Part shown: positions 1 through 13,500 of the stretch, one piece after another
Layout of the letters: every line of letters begins with the position of its first letter
Numbering within the stretch: position 1 is the stretch's first letter
From: Corella eumyota
Taxonomy: Eukaryota > Chordata > Ascidiacea > Phlebobranchia > Corellidae
Direction: 5' to 3'
Length of the DNA stretch: 64,000 nucleotides
Assembly: GCA_963082875.1 (NCBI GenBank)
Contig: OY720103.1
Span: 10,354,001-10,418,000, forward strand
The notes under the pieces: generated by a model
What the model was told of the DNA's origin: nothing
Database searches by the model: none
What the model saw: only the letters and a program-made list of their open reading frames with translations
Program-made: the position numbers and the translations under genes

Positions 1-60
1 CAAACCCAGGGCTTCATATAGTAAACTCAAGTGTTGTAACCACTACATCATGCTGTCGGT
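1..60 (-). mobile_element. SINE head fragment cut by window edge
   Basis: Reverse complement of the tRNA-like head of the local SINE family, with the B-box region and the ACCACTACATCATGC end. The rest lies left of the window. It probably sits in the CCDC77 intron preceding the first visible exon. Confidence 0.75.
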
Positions 61-137
61 CAAATTTTAATTATAATTTACAATTTATTGTTAACAAATT
101 ATTTCTATATAATAACATAAATATTCTTTTTATTAAG

Positions 138-1807
<1,670 letters not shown>

Positions 1808-3160
1808 AAATTTGCATTTTTTCGAATCCCTTTTTTTTAGTGAATATAGTTTTATAGAAAATCTATTTTTATTAAAAGATTTAAAGTAAAAACCTTTTAT
1901 GGTATTTTTCATATTGTTGGTAATTTGAAAAAAATTTTGGTGAATTTTTTGTGATTTGTAATGCTTATACTTTTGTAGCTTTTTAATACAACATATTAAT
2001 ACTGACGACTTACGCATTTCTGTTTTTCTTTTGAGCCAAAAACGCTGGTTCGAATCCCAGTAAACGCAGAGTTTTTTTTTAATCAAAATAAATTTAAACT
2101 TTTTAAGTTAGCCTTTTTTAATTTTGCATTTTAATATGGTTATTGGTCGTAAACTCTTGAAGCTTTCAAAAAAAGCCTTTTTTTCGTAAATATTTTGTCC
2201 CGTTAGTTGGCGCTATGGAGACGCAATTTGTGATTAAATACTGCCTAGAAATCCTAAGGAATTTTAGGCAAAAAACGCCTAATTAAAGATTAACAGTTCT
2301 TTTAGAAACACGTGTTTGAGCTAGTTGCTTTATGAGACGGTTTAGTTTAAGTTAAATTGTGTGATGATACTAATGAGTTATTATTAATGAACATTTAATA
2401 AGTTTATTTAAAAGTTTTTAGGATGCATATTAGTTATGAAAGCTGGGTTAATATAGATTAGAAATTGTATTAGTAGATTAAATAAAACTTTATGTAGTGT
2501 ATTGTGTTTTAAGAAATCAATTTAATTTTAAAGCAGATTTAATTTTAAAGCATTTAATTTTTTTAATTTTAAAGCATTAAAGCATTTTAGTAGTCGGTAA
2601 CACTGGACTTTGTCAATTGTTACCAAGCTAAAGTTCATAAATAATAATATTGTTATAATTAAATAACAACAGCACATGCTTCAAATTTTTTAAAAATACG
2701 GAAAATTTGAAATGGCAGAATTAGAACAGCCGCCATTTTCTTTTTTTAATTTAATTTTTAACGCATGGTCACATTGTTGCAGTTGATTGATTTTGAGGAT
2801 CAGTCGAATTCTTCGATTGGTTCTCGCGTCTCTGACGTAGAAACACATCAGCCAATCAAAAAACCTGTTAGCTAAGTTAAGTTGAAGGACATTTAGTTTA
2901 ACTTTGCACGTGTAGAAGTTAGTTGTCTTTTTTAAATTAAAAGTTAAACAACAATTTTAGGAAATAAAAGTTAGTTGGTTTAGTTTTAATAGTCATGAAG
3001 CGATACTAACAAGTTTTTTTTTTTTTTTTTATATTAATATTAGTTATACTTGTTTAATTAACTTGAAGATCGGTGCTTCGACAAAGCGGATTTCAACAAA
3101 TCGGGTTAAGTAGATTGATTTTTGTATGTTTGTATAAATTCTTTTATTAAAACTTATATA
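1808..3160. other. Intergenic AT-rich sequence after CCDC77
   Basis: No gene seen. It is AT-rich with short TTAATTTTAAAGCA repeats around 2520-2590. The T-rich 12 to 16-base runs near 1830-2080 and 3016-3030 look like low-complexity sequence. The last part of the CCDC77 3' UTR should lie here, but no convincing polyadenylation site was identified. Confidence 0.5.
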
Positions 3161-3168
3161 AAGTTTAT

Positions 3169-3294
3169 ATGGTGTTGTTGATCTGAATATGCAACGTGTT
3201 AGGGTAGGATCGCGCGCGTGTCGACACACTCGTTATTTTATGTCTGCTAGGCTAATTGCGTTTAACAGTCCGCATATTCAGTGTACAACACCAT
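3169..3294. repeat. Imperfect inverted repeat, about 126 bp
   Basis: Left arm 3169-3201 (ATGGTGTTGTTGATCTGAAT onward) pairs with right arm 3263-3294 (which ends TGTACAACACCAT) around a loop containing TCGCGCGCGTGTCGACACAC. Both arms share CTGAATATGC. It could be a small MITE or a transcribed hairpin. Nothing shows expression. Confidence 0.7.
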
Positions 3295-3399
3295 TTTAAA
3301 AGTGTTTAAATAACTAGATTATAATTAATTAGACATAGATAACTGCCCCCCGTTTTCTTTTTGCAGTTGCAGATCACGACCTCGCGGAGCATGAGGCCT

Positions 3400-3720
3400 G
3401 ATAATGACGTCACAAGGATTGTTGACAACGCCAAGATTGGAAGACGACGCAAGGATAAGATGACGTCATGAGGAATGGAGGAACGAATCCTGACGTCATT
3501 TGAAGAAACGAAGGTCCCGGGACCAACATTCATATAAAAGGGAAGATACCGTTTTAATTTTTTTAATGAATTTTTTAATTTCAAATTAATTTTTTTAATT
3601 AAATTTAATCAAAGACTTGTGGTAACGATTTTCATTTTTTCAGTTACTTTATGATGAGAAATGAGGGAACAAAAGATGACGTCACGAGGAATGGAAGAAA
3701 GGTAACGTCAGAGAGACTTT
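3400..3720. repeat. TGACGTCA-rich segment with repeated unit
   Basis: Four TGACGTCA palindromes and one AACGTCA half site lie in about 320 bases. The longer unit GATGACGTCAYGAGGAATGG occurs at about 3460 and again at about 3675, so this is partly a repeated sequence rather than independent sites. CREB/ATF-type factors bind this palindrome, but a regulatory role here is only inference. Confidence 0.55.
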
Positions 3721-4904
3721 TTAAATTTTTTTTATAACATACTTAATAACTGTTAGTCTAACAATAAGATTTCTACATAAATTAAAAGTCTTGTTGTTGA
3801 GCAGGGAGGAAGGGCGATTCTACGGTGATTTGATGAGGAAATGAAGATTTGGATGTGGCCTTAAGGTAGTTGTTAATTTAGGTATTGATGAGCTGTGAGG
3901 AAAAGACCAAGAAAGGTGATTCCTTTAACATACAGGTGAGATACTCGTTTTTATAAATATATATTAATTAAATAGATAATAATAAATTATTTATGCTTTT
4001 TGCATGTACACCATCTTTTTTCTGTTTTTTTCTATATTAAAAGTCTTATAATACAGCCCTTAAGGCAATGGCCCCACTTGCTAAGTTTAAGATATTGTTG
4101 ACTTGGGATATCATACTAAAATGACCTAATACTGGAATCAGCCTGGTTAGATTAAGCGAGTCGTCAGTCTTACGTTAACTTTAAATTCGCTGCGCGTGTT
4201 GCAACACATCGATTCGTCCGTCGCTTTAGTTATTACGTCAGATTACGAATTTTAGTTATTATGTCAGTTTCCGTCGCTTGATCAGCGTATTAGACAGAGT
4301 TAAATGTAGTTTGACTGCTATCCGCTAGGCGATGTTTTACTACAAGGGTATTCCCCGTATATTTTGAAACGCTATAAAGCATATTTGTGCAGCCGCTAGT
4401 GGGCGCACTGGAGTAAAGAAGCAGGGTAGCAAGCGCTTACCAAATTGATTTGTTAGCTAATAGTTATTTGGTTATTTATATTTAATTAACTACTAGTTAT
4501 TAGTTACCTAATATTGATTATTTAGCTGCTAGTTTTTATTAACTGGTTAATTTATATTTTAATAAGTTGTTTTTATTCTACTTTAGTTGGTTTGTTTATT
4601 AGTAAAACTATTTTTTAAATTTATTTTTTTTTTTTTGTTTTTTTTAATAATTTTAATTTGTTTGTAGTAATTATAAAACTTTTAATTAGTTTTAATTGTA
4701 AAATTAAATTGGTTTGTTTAATTTTATTACCCCATTTTTAATAATTTATTTCCTTAACATTATTACCCTTATTTAAATAAAAGTTTGGTGTATTTGCAAT
4801 TGGTATAAATAAATGAATAAATAATTTTTTTTAGTATTTATTATATTAATAAATATTGCTAAAGAACATGTTTAATTTTTCTTATTTTTCTGAGATACTT
4901 TTGA

Positions 4905-5345
4905 TGCAATTGATGATGTCACTATCCTATGATGTCACTATCCGATAATGCCACTTACCAATGATGTCACCAATCAAATGCTGCCACTTTCCGAGAATGT
5001 CACTTTCCGAGGATGTCACAATCCGATGATGTCACTATCCAACTAAACTATGACGTAATTAACTGATGACGTCGCTAACTTATGACGTAAATAACTGATA
5101 GCGTCACCATCCAGGGACTTTTGTGCCACTTTCCAATGACGTCACCAATCGCCATCCGATGCTGTCACCATCCGATAATGCCACTAAATTGTGACATAAT
5201 TAACTGATGACGTCACTCTCCAATAACTTTTGATGCTACTCTCTAATGATAATGATATCACTCTCTAATAATGATGATGTCACTTTCTAAAGATGTCACT
5301 AAATTATGACGTAATTAACTTATGACATCACTATCAAATGAATAT
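4905..5345. repeat. Degenerate minisatellite, unit about 20 bp
   Basis: Tandem variants of GATGTCACTATCCGATGATG, interspersed with TGACGTAATTAACTGATGAC, run for about 440 bases. Many units carry TGACGTAA or TGACGTCA half sites. No coding potential was seen. Confidence 0.8.
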
Positions 5346-6252
5346 CGCTGTTTTTATGTGGCAAATCAATATTGTTGCTCACATGAACGTTGTTTAATCC
5401 TTAACAACAACAATTTACTTGGTAGTCATCTTAAAACTGCCATCTTAACTTTAACTTAAATGTTATTCCGCCATGCGTGGCGCGTTTTTTTCTATCTTGG
5501 TGTTTAAAATGTGCACAGCCTTATAAAGGTGCCGCACAATCTTTTCTATCTTCACCATTTGACCCTTTAATAATTGTGTGTGTTTAGTTGTTATTGTATG
5601 TTTATCGTTATTTTTAAATATTCATGTTTTGCTTTTTTTTTAAATTTGTATATTCGTTTAATATTATGTAGCCCCCTATTGGACAGTAGGTTGTTTAATA
5701 TATTTGTGCATTGTATGTAACAAACGTTATTTTGAAAGGCCGAGTTGGGACGTTCTTTCTTTAGGTAGGTTTATTTTCGGTTAGTCCCTTTATCACATGC
5801 AATATCGTGACCAGTTCGTGCTTTCCTACTAGAGCCATACTGGGTTATATTAGACGTAATTTTTATGTTAAAATCCTAACTGTGTATTGTAACTTTTGTA
5901 TTATATAATATATTGCATTTTTATTCTTTATTTAAATTATAAGGTTATGTGTTTTTTTAATTGTGTTTTAAATTTTTGTTACTCTAATATTAAATATTAA
6001 ATTACAATATCAAAAAATTATTTTTATTTTACAAATTGTAAAACTCAATAAAACAATGCAGTCTATATACAATAAAACATATCTAACCATTTAATTTTTA
6101 AGTATAAATTTTAAAATTATTTCAACTGTTTAAAAATACATTGTTTTTAAATAAAAAAAAAATTAAAAACGTCTTGTATAACTTCCACATCACAAAAAAT
6201 TATATATTTACATCAATATTGGAATACTTTATATATATATATATTTAGATTT
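5346..6252. other. Intergenic DNA downstream of LITAF-like gene
   Basis: AT-rich, no gene seen. It includes a dispersed repeat at 5672-5862, described separately, and should contain the 3' UTR of the minus-strand LITAF-like gene. The segment 6180-6250 ends in a short (TA)n run directly beyond that gene's stop codon. Confidence 0.5.
5672..5862 (+). repeat. Dispersed repeat, about 190 bp, copy 1
   Basis: Its reverse complement recurs at 59330-59508. Shared blocks include CTACTAGAGCCATACTGGGT, TGTGCATTGTATGT and GACGTTCTTTCTTT. No SINE head and no clear terminal inverted repeat were seen, so the class is unknown. Confidence 0.75.
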
Positions 6253-6621
6253 CTACATAGGTTTATGTACGCTTACTACATTCTTACAGTTAGGACAAGT
6301 GTGTACTGTATCTTTCAAACCATCAATGCAGAAGGGTATTAAACAACACCCTAGCCAGCCTCCAAAAAGCAGAATAAACCCAACAGAAACCCAAGTCACA
6401 ACACCAACCTCTTTTCTTGTTTGTGTAATCACATTTTGATGACAGTAAGTGCACACCATTGGAGCTGGTTCGGTTCTAAGTTGGTGCATTAATGGTTGCT
6501 GGACGATTACTGGTGCTTGCTGGCCGGGGTAAACATAAGTTGTTTGTGGTGGAGGCGGGGGAGGATCAAACCCATAGGTTGTTTGTGGTGGGGGCGGGGG
6601 AGGATCAAATTTTGTATTCAT
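6253..6621 (-). CDS. LITAF-like membrane protein
   Basis: Single-exon gene of 122 residues, with the start chosen at the methionine before NTKFDPPPPPP. It has a proline-rich N-terminus containing a near-perfect tandem duplication (FDPPPPPPQTTY twice). The C-terminal LITAF domain has a first CxxC (CTYC), a hydrophobic hairpin segment (VVTWVSVGFILLFGGWLGCC) and a closing HTCPNC. In the family these four cysteines bind zinc, and the hydrophobic part inserts as a monotopic anchor in late endosome or lysosome membranes. The usual PPxY (NEDD4-binding) and P[ST]AP (TSG101-binding) motifs are not visible. An upstream in-frame ATG at 6720 would add 33 residues, but those derive from the neighbouring SINE and are probably not native. 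LITAF and CDIP1 families both fit, so no symbol is given. Confidence 0.88.
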   Translation of the reverse strand: MNTKFDPPPPPPQTTYGFDPPPPPPQTTYVYPGQQAPVIVQQPLMHQLRTEPAPMVCTYCHQNVITQTRKEVGVVTWVSVGFILLFGGWLGCCLIPFCIDGLKDTVHTCPNCKNVVSVHKPM

Positions 6622-6682
6622 CTTTTGACTTTTTTTAACAAATTTTTTTAAGACTTTTTCTAAACATAAAACTACAATTTTT

Positions 6683-6953
6683 TTCTTGATGTGGAAAGTT
6701 CGACTTTTCAGTCTAAACATAGAGTAACATCAGTTACCCCAAACCAGACTTAAAGTTGACTTTGTCAGTTTGGGATATTATTAATTATAATTGCCCGATA
6801 AATTATTTGCAGATTGATTTTTGACCCAGTAGGTGTTTATACCGTTTATAGCATATTGCCTAAGATTACTACAGCACTGAAGAAATGGGGAACGAACTAG
6901 AGACCTAATGTAACAAAACCTAGTTTTCTAAACACTGAACCACGCTCTCGGTT
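6683..6953 (-). mobile_element. SINE directly upstream of the LITAF-like gene
   Basis: Near full-length reverse copy, same transcriptional orientation as the LITAF-like gene. Its tail ends about 60 bases before the chosen start codon. Its TCTATGTTTAGACTG segment supplies an in-frame ATG. Confidence 0.88.
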
Positions 6954-7597
6954 GTTTTCTTAATACACTTAACAATCTGTGTTACATTTTGATCAAATTA
7001 AAATTTAAATTAGATTTAAAATCCTGCAACCACCAAAAGTTTTAATAAATTTTATTAAAAAAATTTAAAAAACTTTTTATTGGCGATTACTGATTCACTA
7101 TCACAACAATAACCCAATTTTATTGTGCTTTAGGGATTGTCGATTTCCTAACCTTTTAAGTCAATATAAGTGAAAACATAATAGGGCTATTGTGTGGGTC
7201 CAAAAAAGGCCAAAAAAAAACTATGTTTGAATTGGCAAGGGTGACCTATTGTGTTGCTATTGGTCAAACTTGTTTGTAAAAAATGTCTGTTATCAGTTAA
7301 TCATTCATCTAACTTTTAGTGGTAAACTATTAATATCATATTATTGAATTAAATTGTTAACTATTTTATTATTATTGTGATTTAAACACATTAAATAAAT
7401 ATATTTTACATGTGCTGAATTGACAAATAAGCTGTATACTGCAATTATCTTATTCATTTATTACTTCCTGAATAAAACAATACTTAAAAGAATATAAATC
7501 ACATCCTAGACAACGAACAAAACACCAATATACAGAACAGAAATATATTAATAACAAAATACAACTGTTTGTATGGTTTAAGAATTGTATAATTATT
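6954..7597. other. Intergenic gap between divergent genes
   Basis: AT-rich spacer between the LITAF-like gene and the lectin/ZP receptor, presumably holding both promoters. No TATA box or other motif stands out from the AT-rich background. Confidence 0.4.
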
Positions 7598-10500
7598 ATG
7601 ATGCCTAAATTAAATATGTACTTGGGATTTGGATTATTATTAACTATTATCTATAATGGGCAGCCTATTTTAGGACAACCAAATCCAGAGCCTAGTGAGT
7701 ATATATATTGTTGTAAATTACTAATAACTTTAAAATAAAAAATATTTTTAGTTTAATATTTGAAACGGTATGCTAAAACTTTTGGGAGTTTATATTACCG
7801 AAAACCATTTTACCGAATGGACAAATTTCCGAAAACGATTTTTTAATAAAATTTGAGTGAATTTTATGCAAATTAAAAAGTATTTTTTGGTTAGAGCTAA
7901 ATAGATTAAAAAAGAAGTTTGTTAGAGCTAAATAGATTAAAATGAAAAATGTTTTATTGCCGGAAAAATGTTTTCTATAATATGACAGATCCGCCATTTT
8001 ATTGGATGTATTATTTTAGGGAAATCCCAAATATTTAGTTCAAAAATTTAAAAAATGATTTTTTAAATTTTCTAAAACTAAAATTTAAAGTAAGTTTTGT
8101 GTCATAAAGAAAAACTACAGACACAAGATTTATTTATGACAATTTTTTTGAAATAAGCTTATTTTTAAGGTAAACTTTTTTAAAATTATCATTTATCGTA
8201 ACTTTTTATTTATCACATATATTGAACTTCATAAAATATTTATATTTTTTTAAATATTTTAGGTTCCGTTACTGGAGAAATCGAAGGAGAAGGTATACAA
8301 ATATTATTCATATTTAAATTAAAATGTATCTTTAATAATACAATTTTTATTAAGGTTTTTTGTTTTTTAAATTAAAATATTTTTGATTGGAACACTTAAC
8401 TTCACAGCATGAAGTCAATGGTTCGATCCCTACTACTCTCATGCTGTAGTACTCTTGAGTAAGGCACTATAAACAGCTTCTGCTTACTAATCAGCAACTT
8501 GATTATCGGAAAATCAAAATCAATAATATCCCAAACTGAACTCAATATATATCTTTATATATATATATATTTTTTTTGTATATATCTTTATCCTCGATGT
8601 GGAAAGGTCAAACGCACGACCTTAACATAGGGTAACATCAGTTACTCCGAACCAATCTTGAGTTGACTGTGGCATTTTGGAATAATATTGATTTTAATTG
8701 CTTATTAATTGAGCTAATGATTAAGTGCCGACTCAGCTGGAGTTTATACTGTTTATAGCGCCTTACTCAAGGGCGCTACAACATGAGAGCAGTGGAGATT
8801 GAACTCACATCCTCATGTGTGGTGAAGCAAGTGTTTTTACCATTCTCCTTCAGTGTTTTTTTATCATTACACTGCTCTCTCCTTCACCAAGAATTAATAA
8901 ATACAAAAAATTAAAATATTAATCAATATATGTTACCACTATATTTCAATATGTTTTATTTATAGAATATGCATTCAATGGTAAGATATATCTTATCGGT
9001 GAAGACAGAATGGATTACTTCGATGCCCTATCTCACTGCATTCGCTATGGAGGAAAACTTGCCTCTCTTCCGAATGATGGCAACGTCACTTTAGACTTCT
9101 TTAGAAGAGTTGGAGGCTTTTATGATATACACAGCCATTATTGGCTTGATATAATGGCAAATGGGGTCCAACCTGTTTTAAATGCAAGCATACACGACCC
9201 AATACTGTTCACAAACTGCACGGCTTATCCGGAGGACTGTAGGTTATATTCTCCGGGACCCTTTCCGGAGTATGCGGAGATGGGAAGTGGAGGGGGGAGC
9301 GGGGGAGGAGGTGGGGTTCTTTCCGGGACTTGTGTGGCTAAAGAAAATTGTGCCTTTGATTTTTTCGTCGACATATTAGGGAACAACGTCACTTTTTTAC
9401 CATTTCTGTCGTACAAGAGTGGGTCACATAGTCCCGGGAAAAGTACACACCAATGTGTTAATCTTGCTGTTGATTATTGTGAACAGGAGCTTAGTTGTCT
9501 GGTAGCTGGGCTCCATACTGATCATTGTGATAGAAGAGAGAATTTTATCTGCGAAAAAGAAGGTAAAAAAATTTAAACTAACATTGGATTAATTTTAGAA
9601 TCACCCTAAGTTTAATTTGGCGAAGAAACGTAAAGCGTTTTTTTGTATATATCTTTATCCTCGATGTGAGAAGGTCGAATACACGACTTAAACATAGAGT
9701 AACATCAGTTACTCCGACCCAGTATCGAGTTGCCTGTGGCAGTTTGGGATATTATAGATTATAATTGCCCGATAATTATGCTGCTGATTAAGTGCTGGCT
9801 CAGCAGGAGTTCATACCGTTTATAGCGCCTTACTAAAGGGCGCTACAGCATGAGAGCAGTGAGAATTGAACCCACGACCTCATGTGGGGTAGCAAGTGTT
9901 CTTACCACTACACCATGCTACCTCATATTCTGAAAATTTGGTTGGGGTAACAAATGTTACTCTCTATATTTAATTTGTTTTAAATTTCTTTTTAGCTTGT
10001 GGCCCAATGGATATACCTGTGTTTGATGATATGCCTGACATTGAAATATGGGAAGAAGTTTTTGGTTTGGAGAATTACTGTGGATCAAGATATATGCAAC
10101 TTGTGTAAATACTTTGAAACAACTTCTTTTCTATATATTTATTCTCGATCTGGGAAGGTTAACTTTACAGCCTAAACATAGAGTAACATTTGTTACCTTG
10201 ACCCAGTCTCAAGTTGACTTTCACAGTTTGGAATATTATAGACTATAAATTGCCCGATACATAAGCTGCTGATTGTTTTTTGGGGGGTTTAGTTAGAGTT
10301 TATATTGATTTTTAGCATCTGACTTAAGGCAGCTACAGCATAAAGCAGTGGGGATTAAACCAATGACCTCATGTAGTAAAACCAGATGTTCTAACCACTA
10401 CACCACGCACTATTATATCAATCACTTTATTTAATAATAGTCCACCGTATAGTAGACATTTTAATTGTCATAATATGGTCTGAACTTTCAACTAATATTT

Positions 10501-13500
10501 GCTTGCGATAGTTACTTGGGGACCACAAACAGCAGTTTTGTTTATATTAGAGGCCTATAAATTGTACATATATATATACATTGTCGACTAAGCTCCATTA
10601 TATATAGTTATTCTGCTATACAGACTTAAAATTCAACATTTTAGAAAATAATTTAAGGTACCTAATAGCACCTTTTTTCTCAGTGTAAATGAATGTTCTG
10701 TGCAATTCCTGGATATACGCAACATCAGACTTGGAAATGGACCGGAAAATTGTACGACCGAGTTTCCCAACTTAGTTGAGGCTGAGTTGGGGTTTAATAG
10801 TACATGTGGCGTAGAAAGTCATGTAAGTAAAAAGTGATTTGTAGAAAATTATGAAAATCTTGATTACCTAAACATAAAGTAACAACAGTTACCCCGACTC
10901 AGTCTCGAGTTGCCTGTGGCAGTTTGGGATATTATGGATTAAAATTGCCCGCTAATTAAGCTGCTGATTAAGTGCTGGCTCAGCAGGAGTTCGTACCGTT
11001 TATAGCGCCTTACTCAAGGATGCTACAGCATTAAAGCACTAGGAATCAAACAAAGGACCTTGCGTATAATAGGAGAGTGTTCTGACTACTACACCTTGCT
11101 GCTGGTGCAGCGTTTAGGCCTTTAAGTTAGCCTTTCCACATTAAAGATAAACTGATATCAAGAAACATTTTTCTGAAGTTCTAATTTGTTAAATGATTGT
11201 AAAAAACATACTTGCATATCTTATTTTAAATAAATTTTTAGATTGATCTTGAAGCTGGGTACTTGAGTTACTATTACACTGTATTTGCCGAGTTAGGACC
11301 AGGCAAGCGACCAGCTTCTGACGATTTTATTAGAAGAGATCGACCGATTGCTTTTGAGTTTTCTTGTGTTTACGACCTGTTTTATTATGCTGATCTTTAC
11401 CATCCGATTATACCTCTGTCAAGGTAAAATATAAATATAAATTTCTATGGTTTCAACAGTTGGTTTATTACATAAGGTGCTGGGTTCGATCCCCATTGCT
11501 TCCATGACTTAGCATCCTTAAATTGAACCGGCAGCATGGTATAGTGGTAAGAACACTTGCTACACTACACATGAGGTCGTGGGTTCAATCTCTACTGCCC
11601 GCATGCTGTAGCGCCCTTGAGTAAGGCGCTATAAACGATATGAACTCCTGCTAAGCCAGCTCTTAATCAGCAGCATAATTACCGGGCTATTATAATCTAT
11701 ATTATCCCAAACTGCCACAGGCAACTCGAGACTGGGTTGGAGTAAATGATGTTACTCTATGTTTAAGTCGCTCATTTGACTTTCCCACATCGAGGATAAT
11801 GTTAGTATGGTTGACAATGAATCACAAAATGGCTTCAAAACCTTTAAAAAATGTCTGTGGCACTTACAATTTAATTTTTAAAAATACTGGAAAATAATTA
11901 ACACCAACAACCAGGTTACCACATTTTTTTGTGTGATGTAGAAAGTACTAAGTAGCGGAGTGAATGTATACAAGCTAGTACTTTCTACGTCATCACAAAC
12001 AGGGCTTCCATTTTCTTTTTTTTAATTAATTTTATTATTTCTTTTTAAAGTTGTATAACTTAAAAAGTAAGTGAAATTATTTAAAGTTAAAATCATTTTT
12101 GTGTTCAGTGACACCAACTTCATTAATTTTTGAGTAAAAAAATATTGCTAATATAGGACTTTAAGGGCGACAGGGATTAAACCTACGAGCTTTATTTTGT
12201 TTTACACTGTAAAAATACTATTTTTTATAAATTTTTTTTTTTTAGTACGCGAAAGATTTTCACGGGCACTGGTCGAAATCGATTTGTTTTCAACATGGAT
12301 TTTTACCAAACTTCATCTTTTATGAATTTGTTAACTCCACCGATAGTTGTTTTTGTGCCTGATTATGTCCATGTTGGCATCACTACTGATATGAATGTTC
12401 CTTTAGGCATTCTTGTAAGTGATTAAAAAATTTTTATTTTTTATACAATTTTTTTTTTCTACAAAATTTATACAATTTTTTTTTTGTTTTTTTATTTATT
12501 CTTAATGTTAAAAAGAATGCTTTACAGCATAAATGTGGAGTAACCTTTGTAACCCCAGTCTTGAGTTACCTTTAGCAGTTTGAGTTACCTTTAGCAGATA
12601 TTATAGACTATAATTGCCTGGTAATTATGCTGCTGATTAAGTGTTGGCTCAGCAGGAGTTCATACCGTCTATAGCGCCTTACTCAAGGGCGCTACAGCAT
12701 GAGGTCAGTGGGGATTGAACCCACGAATTCATGGTGGTGTAGCAAGTGTTTTAACCACTACACCACACTGCCATACTAAAATATAATTGCTCAAGTTAAA
12801 CAAAAATGGTTGTATTTTCTATGTATATAAAATATATTATTTTGTTTTAGATAAACGAATGTTGGGCTAGTTATTCCAGTGTTTTTGAAAGACCGTCAAA
12901 TGGAAACTTTTACGATTTAATCATAGATGGGTAAACCTTTAATTTTTTAATGTATATACAATGCTCTAATGTAGAAAAGCTTATTTTAAATGCTTAACAT
13001 TTGTTACTTTGATTTAGTCTCAAGTTGATTTAAGCAGTTTGGGAGATTATAATTATCTGAATTTTTTAATTTAGTTGTCCAGTTGGCACAGATGTTACAA
13101 ACCAAACGTTCCCAGAGCCTTCCAAATCTTACTTCTCGTTCCGATCGTTTGAGTTTAAAGACTCCACAACTGATCAAATCTACGTTCACTGCAGATTTGA
13201 GATTTGTAATTCCCCACACCAAGTTGAATGCCATCTACCAGTGAGTTAAAAAAACAAAACTGTGACAAAGCATTTAAAAATGATTTTTTATATGTTTATT
13301 TATCTTTGATTTGAAAAAGCCGACTTTACGACCTAAACATAGAGTAACATTTGTTACCCCAACCCAGTCCCGATTTGCCTTTGAAAGTTTGAGATATTAT
13401 AGAGACTATAATTGCTCGGTAATTATGCTGCTGATGAAGTGCTGGCTCAGCAGGAGTTTGTAACGTTTATAAAGCCTTACTCTAGGGCGCTACAGCATGA

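Noticed and set aside
3306-3584. 92-codon minus-strand open frame in the gene-free tract
   Set aside because: No recognisable domain, no splice partners, and it overlaps the repeated TGACGTCA unit.
5672-5862. LTR of a retroelement
   Set aside because: No TG...CA ends, no polypurine tract or primer site, and no internal coding region near either copy.
6253-6720. LITAF-like protein starting at the ATG at 6720
   Set aside because: The first 33 codons translate SINE tail and AT-rich spacer; the downstream ATG gives the expected Pro-rich start.
11529-11600. Functional tRNA gene
   Set aside because: A and B boxes are present but the sequence recurs dozens of times with a fixed 200-base body and A-rich tail; it is a SINE head and does not fold as a complete tRNA.
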